The notes under the pieces are model-generated. The model saw only the letters and a list, made by a program, of their open reading frames with translations, was not told the origin of the DNA and searched no databases. The translations under genes were made by a program, and so were the position numbers. From Gnetum montanum (taxonomy: Eukaryota > Streptophyta > Gnetopsida > Gnetales > Gnetaceae): a stretch of 64,000 bases of DNA. The stretch's first letter is position 1. Every line of letters begins with the position of its first letter. This document shows, piece by piece, positions 23,455 through 34,800 of the stretch. Location: the NCBI GenBank assembly GCA_015680685.1, contig MNCI01026431.1:771377-835376 (forward strand), in the 5' to 3' direction.

Positions 23455-25570
23455 CTGCAATCAAACATAATCACCCGTTAAACCGTACATAAGTAGCTTA
23501 AGATGGTCCGTATACACCTTCTCAGTTTGACCAAGTTATGTTGTTGGCACATGCACACCTTTAAGTCTCTCGGAGTGTTAATTTATGGGCTAGAGCCAAA
23601 GTTTTTGTAATTAACCAAGTAATTAATTAATTAATTAATTACACATAGGCATCACCCCCCACGACTAAGAGCATACCTCTGGTTGCTTAAAAGGGTAAGG
23701 ATCGGTTGACGCGGACTCGCAATGGAATGTAGGTGCATTGGGAAGGGTTAGGCAAAAAAATGGTAAAAAATCCCCTCAATTTGGATTCCAAATGATGAAA
23801 ATTTCAAAGCACAACGGGTGTATATATAGGGGTTGGACGCTACGTCGACTGGGCCACGTATACGCAGTCGTTGTGTATACGAGGCCCCGTATACGTAGGG
23901 GTGTTTACCCGTTGACCAACTTGGAAAAAGCCAAAAATGATGAATTTGAAATGCCAAATTGGGGCGGTTGAAGGGCATGAGACACCTGAACATAGCTGAG
24001 GACATGAGGAAGGTAATTGGGTGCAAAAAAGAGTCAAAAATAGGAGAATGGGATGCAAAAAGCACTCTGCAGGGAATAAATCGAGCGATGGGACCCTAAA
24101 ACTAGTCAACCACAAAATCCAAAGGATAGGAGGCTTAACAAGCAGGACCAAGGAGATGCAGGTGGGTCCTCCCCATAGTAGGCCATAGCCCTAGTAGCCC
24201 TTGCATATCCCCAACATCGGGGTCTGTGGACCCCAAGGCTAAGAAATAGTATTTGCCAGTTAAGACTCCTACCCAAGAGATCCTGCCAAGGCATGGAAAG
24301 CCCATGGAAATTACGATGAACTTTCACAACATAAGACAGGCAGTGAGGTGAGTTACAAAGAGAACTAGGTGAAGAGAGAGAGACAAGAAAATGGAATTCC
24401 AATCATCGGTCACATGAAACCCCATGTGCAGTTGTGGTTAAGTGATCTGGGAGAATCGTTTCTGAGTTCAGACCCAAAACCATCCACATTCAGTGACATC
24501 GTAGTAATAGACGAAGTCCCGGCCATCCCCCAAGGAAGCAAGAATAACCCCACAGAGAACCACCGCTCCAATCAAACGTGAGAGGAAGGAAGTGAAACGA
24601 GACAAAGTTAGAGGGGACCAAGGAAGTCCCATAACTAGTGCTTGTGGCCTGTGAGAGGTGGTCTAAGGGGTGTGCTTTGAATTCCCACATAGTGATTTGT
24701 TTGTGTTTTCTTTTCTTTTTCGGGGGAACCACACCATGCAAAGACCCACGTGTGTTCGCATGCATTCGACCAAGGGGTGTGCTTTGAATCCTCATGTTTA
24801 TTTCTTTTCTTTAGCCTTTTTTCTGTTTCTTCTTTTGTTCTCTTTTTTTTTTTTTTGAATTTTCAGTGAGGACCACACCATGCAAGGTCAAACTGCCCAA
24901 AAGCTTCCTTGGAGATAAGGACGTGGAGTGGTAGAGAATCTGTAAGGACATACTAGCAACCCAGGGGATAGAACAAAGTGATGAATATTGCATTCCCCTT
25001 GAAGTTACACCCGATTCAAACCATTGGATCATCCCCGAGTCTGGAAACTACACAAGTTACACATTAATTATAATGTTTTTAAGTGAAGGGGTTGCATGTT
25101 CTCAACAAAAGGAAAACTATGGAGTGGGTGAATGGGTGGATGACGTGAACTCACTATCGATGTTATGAACAGAAAATAGACGTAAAGTCCAAAGACAACC
25201 ATGCGAAAGCAGGAACCAGACAACTAGGTGGACTAGTGTACATAACCCATCGCAATGAAAACCATCTGCGCCAGACATCTGAAGATAATAAGATGACGTA
25301 TTAGCAATTATGAAAAAAATAAAATATACACAAAGAAATGAAAAAAATAAGTATAGAAAGGAAAACATGTACAAATAATTTGCAAACATATGAATGATGG
25401 TGAAAAACAAAAAGGTGTAAAACAAAAAAATTTCAAAACAGTGAGGGGTGTAGTGGAATGGATCAGTAGGGATGAAGATCTCCCCCATGACTGTTTGGAA
25501 AGGAGGAGACACGAAAAATGGAGCGAGGTTGTCCTGGTGATGATGAGGTGGTTGCACTGGTTGCGTGGAG
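23455..25570 (-). other. Element IV spacer between pol and ORF3
   Basis: Non-coding spacer. On the minus strand two copies of a roughly 110-bp unit lie at about 24664-24760 and 24773-24890; each contains the complement of AAGGGGTGTGCTTTGAAT and of ACCACACCATGCAA. Related single blocks occur in element I at about 15350-15420. The end near ORF3 has an internal promoter-like array and a candidate leader intron (23676 down to 23455, 222 bp). Confidence 0.6.
23810..23910 (-). promoter_or_regulatory. Internal promoter-like array before ORF3 (element IV): GTCGAC/GTATAC plus TATA
   Basis: CGTATACG at 23857-23864 and 23888-23895, GTATAC at 23875 and GTCGAC at 23844 lie within 52 bp, just upstream (minus strand) of a TATATATA box at 23821-23828. 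Shared strings with this element's own LTR include CCTACGTATAC followed by A/G and GGGC, and CTGCG-palindrome-GTGGCCC. The ORF3 start is 370 bp downstream. The arrangement parallels element II, but with different palindromes. Confidence 0.65.
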
Positions 25571-28500
25571 TTCACGAAAAGGTTTTAGTTGTTGGTGGTT
25601 GACTAACTACGTTTTGGTGGGGTCCTCAGGTTTGTGGATAAGCAAGGCCTCAGATGGGAAGGTTTTGGAGACAATGTAAGGTCCCTCCCACAGTGTTTGA
25701 AACTTGGTCGATTGAGATACGTGTGAGGGGTTCTAATACAATACTTTGTCTCCACATCTAAATGTGACCTTCCGAATCCTAAGATCATGTCGTTTTTTGT
25801 TATAGGCCTTGTGGATCTCATTGGAAGATAGGGCCACTAATCGATTCTCATCTAGCACACTTAAATTGATGAGTCGTTCTCGGTGTGCTAGTGGGAGATC
25901 AAGGCCTAAGTCACTAGCGGTGGATAGTGTGTGGAGTTTGGCCTAAATTGGAAGTGTTGGTAACTCTCCATACACTAACTCATAGGGAGAGTACCCTACA
26001 GGAACTTTCCAAGTGGAGCGATAGACCCATAGGGCATCGTTAAGTTTAGTACTCCAATACTTCCTGTATTTGTTGATGGTTCAAGTAAGGATCTTGGTGA
26101 TCTCTCTATTGGTGACTTCAGCCTACCCGTTGGCTTGAGGGTGATAGGGAGTTGTAAATTTATGTGTGACCTCCAAGTTTTGCATGAGTTTCCAAAAAGT
26201 GACACACGTAAAATGAGTCCCATTATCAGAAATGAGTGCACGTGGCACTCCAAACTTGTTAATGATTTGTTGCTAGACAAATCGTGTGGCGGTATTTGAA
26301 GAATAGTCAACGACGGCTACCACTTCTACCCACTTTGTACAGTAGTCCACAGCTACGATGATGTATGCCTTTCCATTTGACAAGGGTGTGATGGGCCCCA
26401 TGAAGTCGATGCCCTAGATGTTGAAGTGCTCTAGTGGTTGGATCCACTGTTGAGGTCCCTCCAATCATGCCAACATCCCACCATCTTTTTGGCATCATTC
26501 GCAGGATCGAACAAACCATTATGCATCCCTGAAAATTATGGGCCAATAATACCCTGCAAGCAGGATCTTAATGGTCATACGGCATACAACATAGTGGCCC
26601 CCACAAGGACCTTCATGAGCATCTTGGAGGACACACAATGTATTACCATCAGGGACACACCATCAAACCAAGCCATCTGCGCACACCTTGTAAAGGTGGC
26701 CATTGATCTCCATGAAATGCTTGGCCTTATGGAGAAACTGTTGTTTCTACTGATGGTTCCACTCCTTTGGCAACTCTTGAGTGGTGAGATAGGTGAGGAT
26801 GCGGCTGAACCAAGGAGATTCCTTGGGCACTTGTAGATCAACTGCACCTATGAAGAGGAGTTCATTTGGAAATTGGTTAGATAAGGGCTCCTCCTCTTCT
26901 GCCTCATCCCATCACAACCGAGACAAGTGGTCAGCAACCACATTCTTGGTCCCCTTCCGGTCTACCATGGTAAGATCAAACTCCTGAAGAATCACCAACC
27001 ACCGGATTATGCAAGGGCTCACCATTGGTTTGTTCATCAAGAACCAAATAGCACTGTGGTCAATATGCACAAACACCTCGTATCCAAGTACATAGTGCTG
27101 AAATTTTTCCAAGGCAAACACCACCGCCATCAAATCCTTTTCGGTTGTGGTGTAGTTCAGCTGAGCACCCACAATGCTACGGCTTGCATAGTGGATATAA
27201 TATGGATATTTCTGATCGTCACATTGTGTAAGCATGGCTCCCAAGGCGTAGTTGGATGCATCCATCATAATGTGAAAGGGTCTAGACCAATCAAGTGCCT
27301 GTAGAACTGGAGTTTCTACAAGTTTCTGTTTCAGCGCTTGGAATGCAGACTTGCATTCCTTGGTCCAGATGAACAGAGCATCCTTCTTTGTAAGTTCTAC
27401 CATTGGCTTGGCAATCTTTGAGAAGTTTTTAATGAAACACTAGTAGTAACCAGTGTGTCCAAGGAATGATCAAACATCTTTGATGGTACTTGGTTGGCGG
27501 CTAATTCCTTGGATGACCCAGATCTTCTTAGGATCTATGCTAATCCCTGTTTGTGAGATGCAATGCCCCAACACAATGCCTTCTTGGACCATCAAATGGC
27601 TCTTCTGCCAATTGAGCAGCATATTGGTGTCTACACACCTTTTCAAAACCTGCTCCAGACGGTCCAAGGCTTGCTTGAATGTGGCCCCATAGGTAGAGAA
27701 GTCATCCATGAAGACTTCTACCCCATTGCCAATCTGTTGCTGGAAGATGCTAAGGACAAGGCGTTGAAATGTAGCAAGCACATTGCACAGGCCAAAAGGC
27801 ATCTTCTTGTATGCGAAAGTCCCCCATGGACTTGTGAAAGTTGTTTTGGCCTAGTCCTCTGGTGCTATTTGGATTTGGTTATAACCACTATAACCATCCA
27901 AAAAGCTATAGTAGTGGTGCCCTACAACGACGTCCAACACCTGGTCCACAAATGGGAGTGGGAAGTGGTCCTTGAAGGCCACTATATTGAGCAACTAAAA
28001 ATCAATACAAACTCTCCACTTGCCACCTTTCTTGGGCACAATAATGAGTGGGCTAACCCATTCGCTATTGACAATAAAATAGATGAACCCCACCTTTAGC
28101 AATTGTTCGATTTCACCTTTTACGACCTGCTTTAGTTTGGGATTCAATCATCTTTGTGGTTGTCATCGTGGCTTCATAGAAGGGTCAATATAGATCCAAT
28201 GCTGGCAAACCCTGGGATCAACTCTAGTCAACTTAGGATATGACCATGCAAATGCAGCAACCCATTTTTTTACCACCTTCAGCAATCTCTTTTTCTGTTC
28301 AAGAGCAAGGGTGGCATTGATAATTACCAGCTTTCCATTTTGCAAAAATGCATATTCCAAGTGAGCCAGTAAAGAATTTAGCTCCAAGGGATCTTGTTTG
28401 AAGCTCTCAGGGATTTGTAGCTTCCCCCAGTCATCATGGTCATCAACAGTGGAGACCTGTTGATGAACCTCTTCCATTTCATCCATGCTTTCAACGTAGG

Positions 28501-29119
28501 CTTGCACAAGCCCCTCAGACGGTTCCATGCATAATGCGCTACTAGTAGGATTAGCTGTCAGCCACTGGGTGCCCTCTTGGTTAGTGGTTGCTACGTATAG
28601 GCACTGTTGAACAGGTGATTCCTCGATACATTGACTACATGCTTGAATGGATATCTTCTTAGCGGACCATAATTGCCACACACAGTTGCACCCTAAGTCA
28701 TTGTACGCGATGCATGGAATGTGCTTCTTCTTGATCTTCCCAAAATGATTTTCCTTTAAAATTTCAAGGGATAGATCTCAGAGTCCTAGTCGTGTATCCA
28801 CCATGCTTAGCCAGGCTCTTCCCATGATGATTGGGAAGTTCCCCTTGTAGTTCTCCACATGAATGACCAATAAATTAGCAGGATAGGACCACCCACAAAC
28901 AGTGGTTACAATGTCCTCCACCAATCCCAAGGGAACGGTGATGGACTGGTCTACTAACTCAAGCCAGATGTTGCTCTTCTTTAGTCGGGCCAAGTTCTAG
29001 TTCTTGTACATATTGTGAGAGATCAAACTGATCCCTGACCTTGAGTCCAAAAGATCTTTGCATGGCTCATTCCCTGCCACCTGAAGATAGATGAGGGGGC
29101 TTCCTAGATCAATCAATTT
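25571..29119 (-). pseudogene. pol of element IV (protease, RT, RNase H, integrase)
   Basis: Read on the minus strand: the protease region (about 29070-28780) has DLLDSRSGISLI, where the usual third residue Gly of the D-S/T-G motif is Arg, then GNFPIIMGRAWL. A linker (28681-28163) leads to RT (about 28100-27470) with MPFGLCN and the catalytic VFMDDFSTYG. RNase H (27403-26912) is open for 163 codons with DASNYALGAML and ends NVVADHLSRL. Integrase (about 26870-25600) has an HHCC block, GIDFMGP, ISDNGTHF and EVTNREI, and a C-terminal LWEGPYIVSKTF block. Scattered stops break it. These enzymes copy and insert the element. The family is Athila/Tat-like, with no chromodomain seen. Confidence 0.85.
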
Positions 29120-31629
29120 TTAGGGAAGATGACCTACCTTGATCCAGTCAGTCACAGCATGTGTCAGCATGACCATCTGAACGTTGGAGTGCGGTTGGCT
29201 TGAAGGCTTCTCTGGCAGTGGAATAGTGGAGGCGCTTGTAGGTTCAGAGGCACTGGCCACAAGTGTATGTGAGGGTATGTTCAAATTATTAGGCCAGAAA
29301 AATGATGTTTTCATGGCTTGGGTTCCGATCCACTCGGCTGAGGTGCCGATTGTAAGTTAACAGCCCTCGTAGCATTTCATTGTTGCAGCTGTGGTAGTAT
29401 CTCTGCTTGCATCGGCGGGGTAGGTGGCAGTTGAGTAGGATGTTGTGGAGGAGTGGCAGGAGAAGGTGATGGAGGATAGAAGAGATGTGGGCTCTCCCCC
29501 CTGGGTGATGGAGATTGAGGTCAGAAATACTCTGGGGGTGGTAATGACTTTGAAAGGCCACATGACTGGAAGAGTCCCGTGGAGAGACTAGTTGCTGAAC
29601 ATAGTACCCATAAGGATTTGGCTATTTGTAAGGGTACTACTACCTTGGAGGTGGCATCCCCCATGCTTGTGGTTGCTGCCACTGTTGGAAGTATTCATAT
29701 GGTTACGGTGGTGCTCCACTTGGATAATATCCTTGTTGCTGCTAGTGGAACCGCCTGGAATTGCCTTATGGATAAGGCAACCTTCGAGGTGTTTGTCATT
29801 GTGCCTCCAATGCGTACACCCCAGACTCTTGAAGATGTGACACCACAAGACAGCATCCCTTAGGATGTTCATATTGGCATATGCCACATTCATCATCCTC
29901 CTCGATGTCAGAGTCTGCAACCTGCTTTGTTACAACAAATTTTCCCTTACCCTTATATTAGGCATGTTCAGCTCCCTTCTTCCTGCGTTGATCATGCTCA
30001 TTACCTTATTCTCTGGACTCCTTGTGATTTTCAACACGCTTTGGACTCTTTCATCCAAAGAGTCCCACATCTTATCCACCTTTGCCGATATTTCAGATGC
30101 AAACTTTTGTAATGGCAAAGTCCTTCAATTCACTGCTACTTCCAGTGGTGATTCATCCTCCTCTTCACAAAATCAGACCTCCTTTTTTTAAGGGAAGGAT
30201 CCCGGTTGAATTCTTCTACACTCTCCTTTTTCCTAAGTTCTCCTTCCTCCTTGGCCACCTATTCAATGAGGCGCTACAATTGATGGGCCCTTAGCTTTGA
30301 TAGTTGTCCCAAAGCATACACGCCAAGGGTCTTTCGCATTTCAAAATGGAGCCCATCAATGATGTGGCGAAGCTGTGCCCACTGGGAATAGCCATGAGCA
30401 GGGCACCGATGCAACAATGAGTAGTACCTGCTCATGGCGGCATCCAAGGGTTCATGATTCCCTTGTTTCTAGCCTTGGATCTGCCATCTCAAATTCACCA
30501 CTCTAGAGTACGTTTGATACTTGTCATTGAAAATTTCAAGCATCGTACTCCATCTTCTGATTGATTTCAGATCCAAAGACCAGTACCAACTTTCAGCCTC
30601 CTTGATGAGCATGCGAGGGAATAGTTTCAGCTTCTACCAATCATTGTCAATGTTCTGCAAGGTGCAGGCACCATGGAACACCTGCAGATGAGTCTATAGA
30701 TCACAGTTGTATCCCCCTTCAAATCTAGGGATGTTGTTCATATCAACGCGCTTGATCCAACTATCCTTCATGTGCCTACTAGGGATTTGGAATGGCTTAA
30801 TGATTTGGAGCATGCTCCAAGTAGCCAACAACGGCTCATTCGAATCATAGTCCTACTGAGAAACATGATGTCTGTGACGATTCCGGCTACCCTTCCTTTC
30901 ATGCCAGCAAGCATCGCGTGATTGGTCGCATGTTTCCTCACGTTGCCCCTTCTGACCCTTTTTACCACCATCCTTTTGCCCCTTCCTACCCTGGTTACGT
31001 TCAGAGCCAGAGCTAGATGAAGGTGTAGGAGAGCGAGAGGATGGAGAAGAAGGAGAGGTTTCGGCACCGCTCCGGTGTCGATCTCCCCCTCTACCCTGAT
31101 AATGGCCCTAATCAGCCTGCCCATCCTTGCTATGTGACCCTCCATCCCCTTGAGGATCTTGGTCACTGAGAGGTTTGTTCTAAATGATGGACTAGAGGAT
31201 CTACTGCTCCACGGGAAGTTCGGTCGAATGGATATCATGAAAGACGGGATCCCCATCGTCTTATAGCCCTTGTGAGAATAAGGGGTTACTGAATTGTTTC
31301 CCCTTATGATGTTCATATTTGTTCACCTGCTGCTGATCTCGTGCTTGTTGAGCCTCAATGGGACGATAGTCCCAGTAATCATGGTCCTTCATGACATACT
31401 CCGCTCCACGGTCCTGGATGCCTAGTCTGCCAAGATTGTGATACAGCATCACAGGAGCTGATCAATCGGGCGATAGCACGATGTTGCCCTCCATGTCCCG
31501 CCATCGTAGATACTCATCCTAATGTAGGATGAATGTGAAATCAAGGACATATTCATTGGGGTGCTTGTATACCACCCGACATTCTTGTGGCACCAGTGGG
31601 TTGGATACCTCTCTCCTGTGAGAAGACAT
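29120..31629 (-). pseudogene. gag of element IV
   Basis: The ATG (complement of 31627-31629) gives MSSHRREVSNPLVPQE about 165 bp after the LTR. Capsid-type blocks are at about 30610-30310: LKLFPRMLIKEAESWYWSL, FNDKYQTYSRVVNLRWQIQ and LLHRCPAHGYSQWAQLRHI. A short zinc knuckle, C-x2-C-x3-H-x3-4-C (CGICQYEHPKGCC), is near 29860. A Gln/Pro/Tyr-rich tail leads into protease without an obvious stop of its own, so gag and pol were probably one ORF. Several in-frame stops are present. The capsid and knuckle blocks match the gag of element II. Confidence 0.8.
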
Positions 31630-31776
31630 ATTGGATGTTAGATGGTCCATGTAATCGATGTAACTTACTACTAACTTTAATCTACCTAGCGTGTGTAAAT
31701 ATTTCTATCCTGGGTCCATTCCAATGACTTGAATGATAATTTCACTAATGTTAGATGATGCATGTAAGACTAACAA

Positions 31777-31794
31777 TCCCCGACAACGGTGCCA
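31777..31794 (-). other. Primer binding site, tRNA-Asp type (element IV)
   Basis: On the minus strand, TGGCACCGTTGTCGGGGA lies one base inside the 5' LTR. It differs by few bases from the tRNA-Asp site typical of Athila/Tat elements. Confidence 0.85.
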
Positions 31795-31795
31795 A

Positions 31796-32538
31796 TGATG
31801 AGCGGCTAGGTACCCCTACGCCCAACCATACGAATCACGGGCATTCACATGTGACTCGGTTGAATTTTGTAGATTGTAAGCACTTAACATACACCAGACT
31901 CTAACCAGTGAAACCTTGGGTTAAAATGGTCATTGTCTTNAAGATTATCTTAATCTAAATCTTAACTACTCCTAGCATAAGTATCTAATCCCATCTTTCG
32001 AGCATGTTCTACGCATCTCCTAACACTTTTGGGTTACTAGACATTAAGCATCACTAAGTTTACCAAGTGTTTGATTTACGTTCGAGATGGTCGTACTTAT
32101 GGCCTTTACGAACTACGAATGAGCGATAGCGATTGAGATAACAATAATAGAAACTTAAGTAATTAACAAAGCACAAACATATTAAACTATTGAATACATA
32201 AAATAGCTAAGTCCAAATGCTGCAAGGAATGCTTGAATAGTTCGTCTTTATTGCCGTCAAGCCAATCGGCTCAGATACATCAACGCTCGAATAAAGAGTC
32301 GATCACTTTTCTTACACCTGCTGCGGGCACTTGGAAAATATTCTATCTCCTACGGGAACAAACTGCAAGAGCTTCGCTACAACTAACTGAAAGTTGCCTA
32401 AATGAGGTGGAAGGCCCTCTTATTTATAGGCTGAAATAGGCTCCGCATAAATGGGGCCACGTCAACGCATGAAAGGCTACGTCGATGCGACCGTGTATAC
32501 GTGGCCTAGTCGACGCATCGACTAATGACACTTCATTA
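31796..32538 (-). repeat. 5' LTR of element IV
   Basis: On the minus strand it starts at 32538 and ends at 31796. GTATAC at 32495 and GTCGAC at 32509 precede a TATAAATA box (32421-32428). A single N at 31940 marks a join. The sequence beside the N is not shared with the other LTR. Confidence 0.85.
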
Positions 32539-32827
32539 GTTAGTTAGATTAAATTAGCAATTAAATGTCTTCATTCTTTTCATCCTTTATTTTAAGCACC
32601 CAAAACATAAAACCTACAAATAATAAAAATCATACATCTTAATTACACTTAACCATACCTCTCCCTATCACAAGTGTAATTAGGAAGATAACAAATGACT
32701 ATTAGGGCAAGTTCACTTCCTAGAGGCTAGTGTACTAGAAAACATAGAGTCCATAGAATTCAATTGGATTGTGCATGAACACTTAGTGATTCGTATGGTT
32801 GAGCATAGGGGTATTCATTACTCATCA
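32539..32827 (+). repeat. 3' LTR tail of element I
   Basis: After the repeated target site GTTAG the sequence ends with TTCGTATGGTTGAGCATAGG...ACTCATCA, matching the LTR ends of elements II (4872, 12934) and IV (minus strand, near 19701 and 31796). It is therefore the U5-side remnant of the element I LTR, split by element IV. The next bases belong to a LINE. Confidence 0.7.
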
Positions 32828-34075
32828 CATAGCTTGCTAAATTCCGAAGGTTATTAAAGATATCATCAAACTTGAGCAAACTAGTTTTTTTAAATGTAGA
32901 TATATCTTAAGTAATGTTATTGTAGCTTGGGGGGGAATGTAGTTAGATTATGTCTAATACTAACTAAGACACTGCTTTTATTAAGTTAGATTATGCTAAA
33001 GCTTATGATAGGATTGAATAAAATTTCATTATTTCTTATCTCTATAAATTGGGATTTAGTGATTATTTTATTCATCTTCTTCATACCCTACTCAATAATG
33101 CTAATGCTCAAGTTGCTACTAATTTTGTATTAAGTTCCTCTTTTTCTCTTCAATAGTCAATTCATCAAGGTTATCCTCTAGCTCCTCTTTTTATTATTAT
33201 TGCAAACTTTCTTTCACATGATCTACATTGTGTATACAAAGGAATATCATCAAGAGTATTTCAATTGATGATCAAGGAATGCAATTGCTTAATATGCAAT
33301 TTGAATATGATTCTTTTTTTATGATCAACCATTCTTTGCAACATATCAATACTTTTTTAGCCAAAGTGTAGGATTACTGCATGTTATCTAGCTCTTTGAT
33401 TAGTTGGCAAAAATCTGTCGTTTCTTGTAATGGTTATATTAATGAGTGGATTACTCTCAGGCCTTGGAAAATCTTGAAAAAAAAAGATTATCCTCAAAAT
33501 TTTAAGAATATAGTTTTCTTCTGAACTTAATCTTATTATTTTGTAGAATTATGTGGTTAATAAAATTGAAAAGAAGCTTGATGAATCGAAAGAAAAAAAG
33601 CTCATCCTTGGTGGTAAAGTTTTAGTTATTAAAAAATGCTTCAATCAACTCATGTTTATTACTTCAATTATTATGATCCTTCTAAAACTTCTTATGATAG
33701 AATTGATCATGTTATCCATTGGTTTTTTTTGTTTGCTAAGCAATATAGCAAATGTTTTTTCTAGAGTTGTTTGGGATATTTACACCAATAGCAAGAAGGA
33801 TAGCAGACTTAGTCTCATTATTTTTTTTAACTAGGGTATTTCTCTTGTAGCAAAATTGATTGCAAAGTGCATTAGTGGAGATGATGCTTGGATGTTTCTT
33901 TTAAAAAACAAACTTATGCAAGGAAAACCTAAGAATAATAATAGTTAGTCTTATAATAATGTTACAATCAATCTTGAAAAACTTTCCCTTTGGGGTAGAA
34001 AAAGGATTAGGCCTTGTTATTAATTAAAAGCGCCCTCATGGGTTTTTACTTCTTACTAAAGGATATTTTGTAACA
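32828..34075 (+). mobile_element. L1-like LINE fragment (reverse transcriptase and 3' region)
   Basis: Translation from about 32840 gives IPKVIKDIIKLEQTSFFKCRYILSN with an AWGG block, then FIKLDYAKAYDRIE (about 32985), a LGFSDYFIHLLHTL-like block and SIHQGYPLAPLF (about 33165), which are RT palm motifs of plant L1-type LINEs. An AWGG/LGGKVLVIKK block (about 33610) follows. The catalytic FADD-type box is not clear. Many stops are present. The 5' part is outside the window because element I inserted here. Confidence 0.75.
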
Positions 34076-34335
34076 TTCAACATCCAAGTATTCACATAGT
34101 TGCTACATTGACTTGTTGCTCATACCTCTTTTGTATTATCCAATATTCAACACTATACAAAATAGCAAGCTTAATTGTAGTCTTGTAAAATCTTTCCTTT
34201 AGTTTTATTCAAATTCTTTTATCACATAAAGCAACACTAACTTGTCTCCATTTTGAGTATCCTACCTTAATCCTATTTCTTATATCATTATAAATCTCAC
34301 CATCTGATTGGACCATTGATCCTAGGCAGTGCAAC
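34075..34335 (-). mobile_element. RTE LINE 3' fragment
   Basis: The minus-strand translation includes GSMVQSDGEIYNDIRNRIK, YSKWRQVSVALCDKRI and KLKERFYKTTIKLAILY, the region after RT in plant RTE LINEs. The same blocks occur on the plus strand at about 49790-49970 and on the minus strand at about 40780-41030. Confidence 0.75.
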
Positions 34336-34349
34336 TACAATGAGGGACC

Positions 34350-34683
34350 TTTTTGGCCTTGAACTATCAATGTATAGTAGCAGGTTCTATTTAATTAGTT
34401 TAACATTTTGACTTATATATATGTATCACATTTGAAGTTGTGACTTTAATTTAATATACCCTTAAACTATACAACCAACATGATACAATAAAGTGTTAGC
34501 CTAGCAATAAGACTCTTTTTTGGCCTTGAACTATCAATGTATAGTAGCAGGTTCTATTTAATTAGTTTAACATTTTGACTTATATATATGTATCACATTT
34601 AAAGTTGTGACTTTAATTTAATATACCCTTAAACTATACAACCAACATGATACAATAAAGTGTTAGCCTAGCAATAAGACTCT
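34350..34683 (+). repeat. 167-bp near-perfect tandem duplication
   Basis: Unit 1 is 34350-34516 and unit 2 is 34517-34683. I see one difference, TTTGAAG against TTTAAAG. Each unit starts TTTTTGGCC and ends with the 5' part of a tRNA-like SINE (GTTAGCCTAGCAATAAGAC). The surroundings are heavily decayed, so this duplication is recent or an assembly effect. Confidence 0.9.
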
Positions 34684-34800
34684 TGACTTAGATTTCCCAA
34701 GTTACAGGTTCAATTTTGTTTAACTATCTTGAGTTATAATGTTAGCTCATGTTGCCTAGCAACAAAAGGCACTAGGTTCTAAATATATTACTAATTATTG
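34655..34800 (+). mobile_element. tRNA-derived SINE-like unit
   Basis: GTGTTAGCCTAGCAATAAGAC resembles a Pol III A box and CAGGTTCAATTTT a B box, spaced as in a tRNA-derived SINE. Related units occur at 40082, 41091, 50811 and 63680. Confidence 0.5.

Larger units (their letters stand above)
19701..32538 (-). mobile_element. Element IV: near-complete Athila/Tat-like LTR retrotransposon with ORF3
   Basis: LTRs at 19701-20394 and 31796-32538 are flanked by an exact GTTAG duplication (19696-19700 and 32539-32543). Read on the minus strand the order is 5' LTR, tRNA-Asp primer site, gag (31629 to about 29120), protease-RT-RNase H-integrase (to about 25571), a 2.1-kb spacer with internal promoter, ORF3 (23454-20619), polypurine tract and 3' LTR. 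It is 12.8 kb long. All coding parts carry stops but are far better preserved than in element I, and it is nested inside that element. It is the likely type of autonomous partner for element II, although the two differ in their LTR promoter motifs. Confidence 0.9.
1..32827 (+). mobile_element. Element I: decayed Athila/Tat-like Ty3/gypsy element, host of two nested elements
   Basis: Plus-strand remnants of one element can be followed as an ORF3 fragment (1-1680), pol (1681-3982 continuing at 12940-13800), a spacer with an N gap (13801-16696), a full-length ORF3 (16697-19540) and an LTR tail (32539-32827). It is interrupted by element II in the integrase and by element IV near its 3' end. The right end, ACTCATCA at 32827, matches the LTR ends of the other two elements, and an L1-like reverse transcriptase resumes at once, so this element itself inserted into a LINE. 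The left end is outside the window. All reading frames are full of stops. Family assignment rests on the RT and integrase sequence and on the tRNA-Asp-type primer sites of its relatives. Confidence 0.75.

Noticed and set aside
25117-25575. Minus-strand frame of 152 codons with hydrophobic Phe/Tyr runs in the element IV spacer, as a possible env-like protein
   Set aside because: It continues the end of pol into AT-rich spacer. The hydrophobicity comes from T-rich DNA, and no equivalent is kept in elements I or II.
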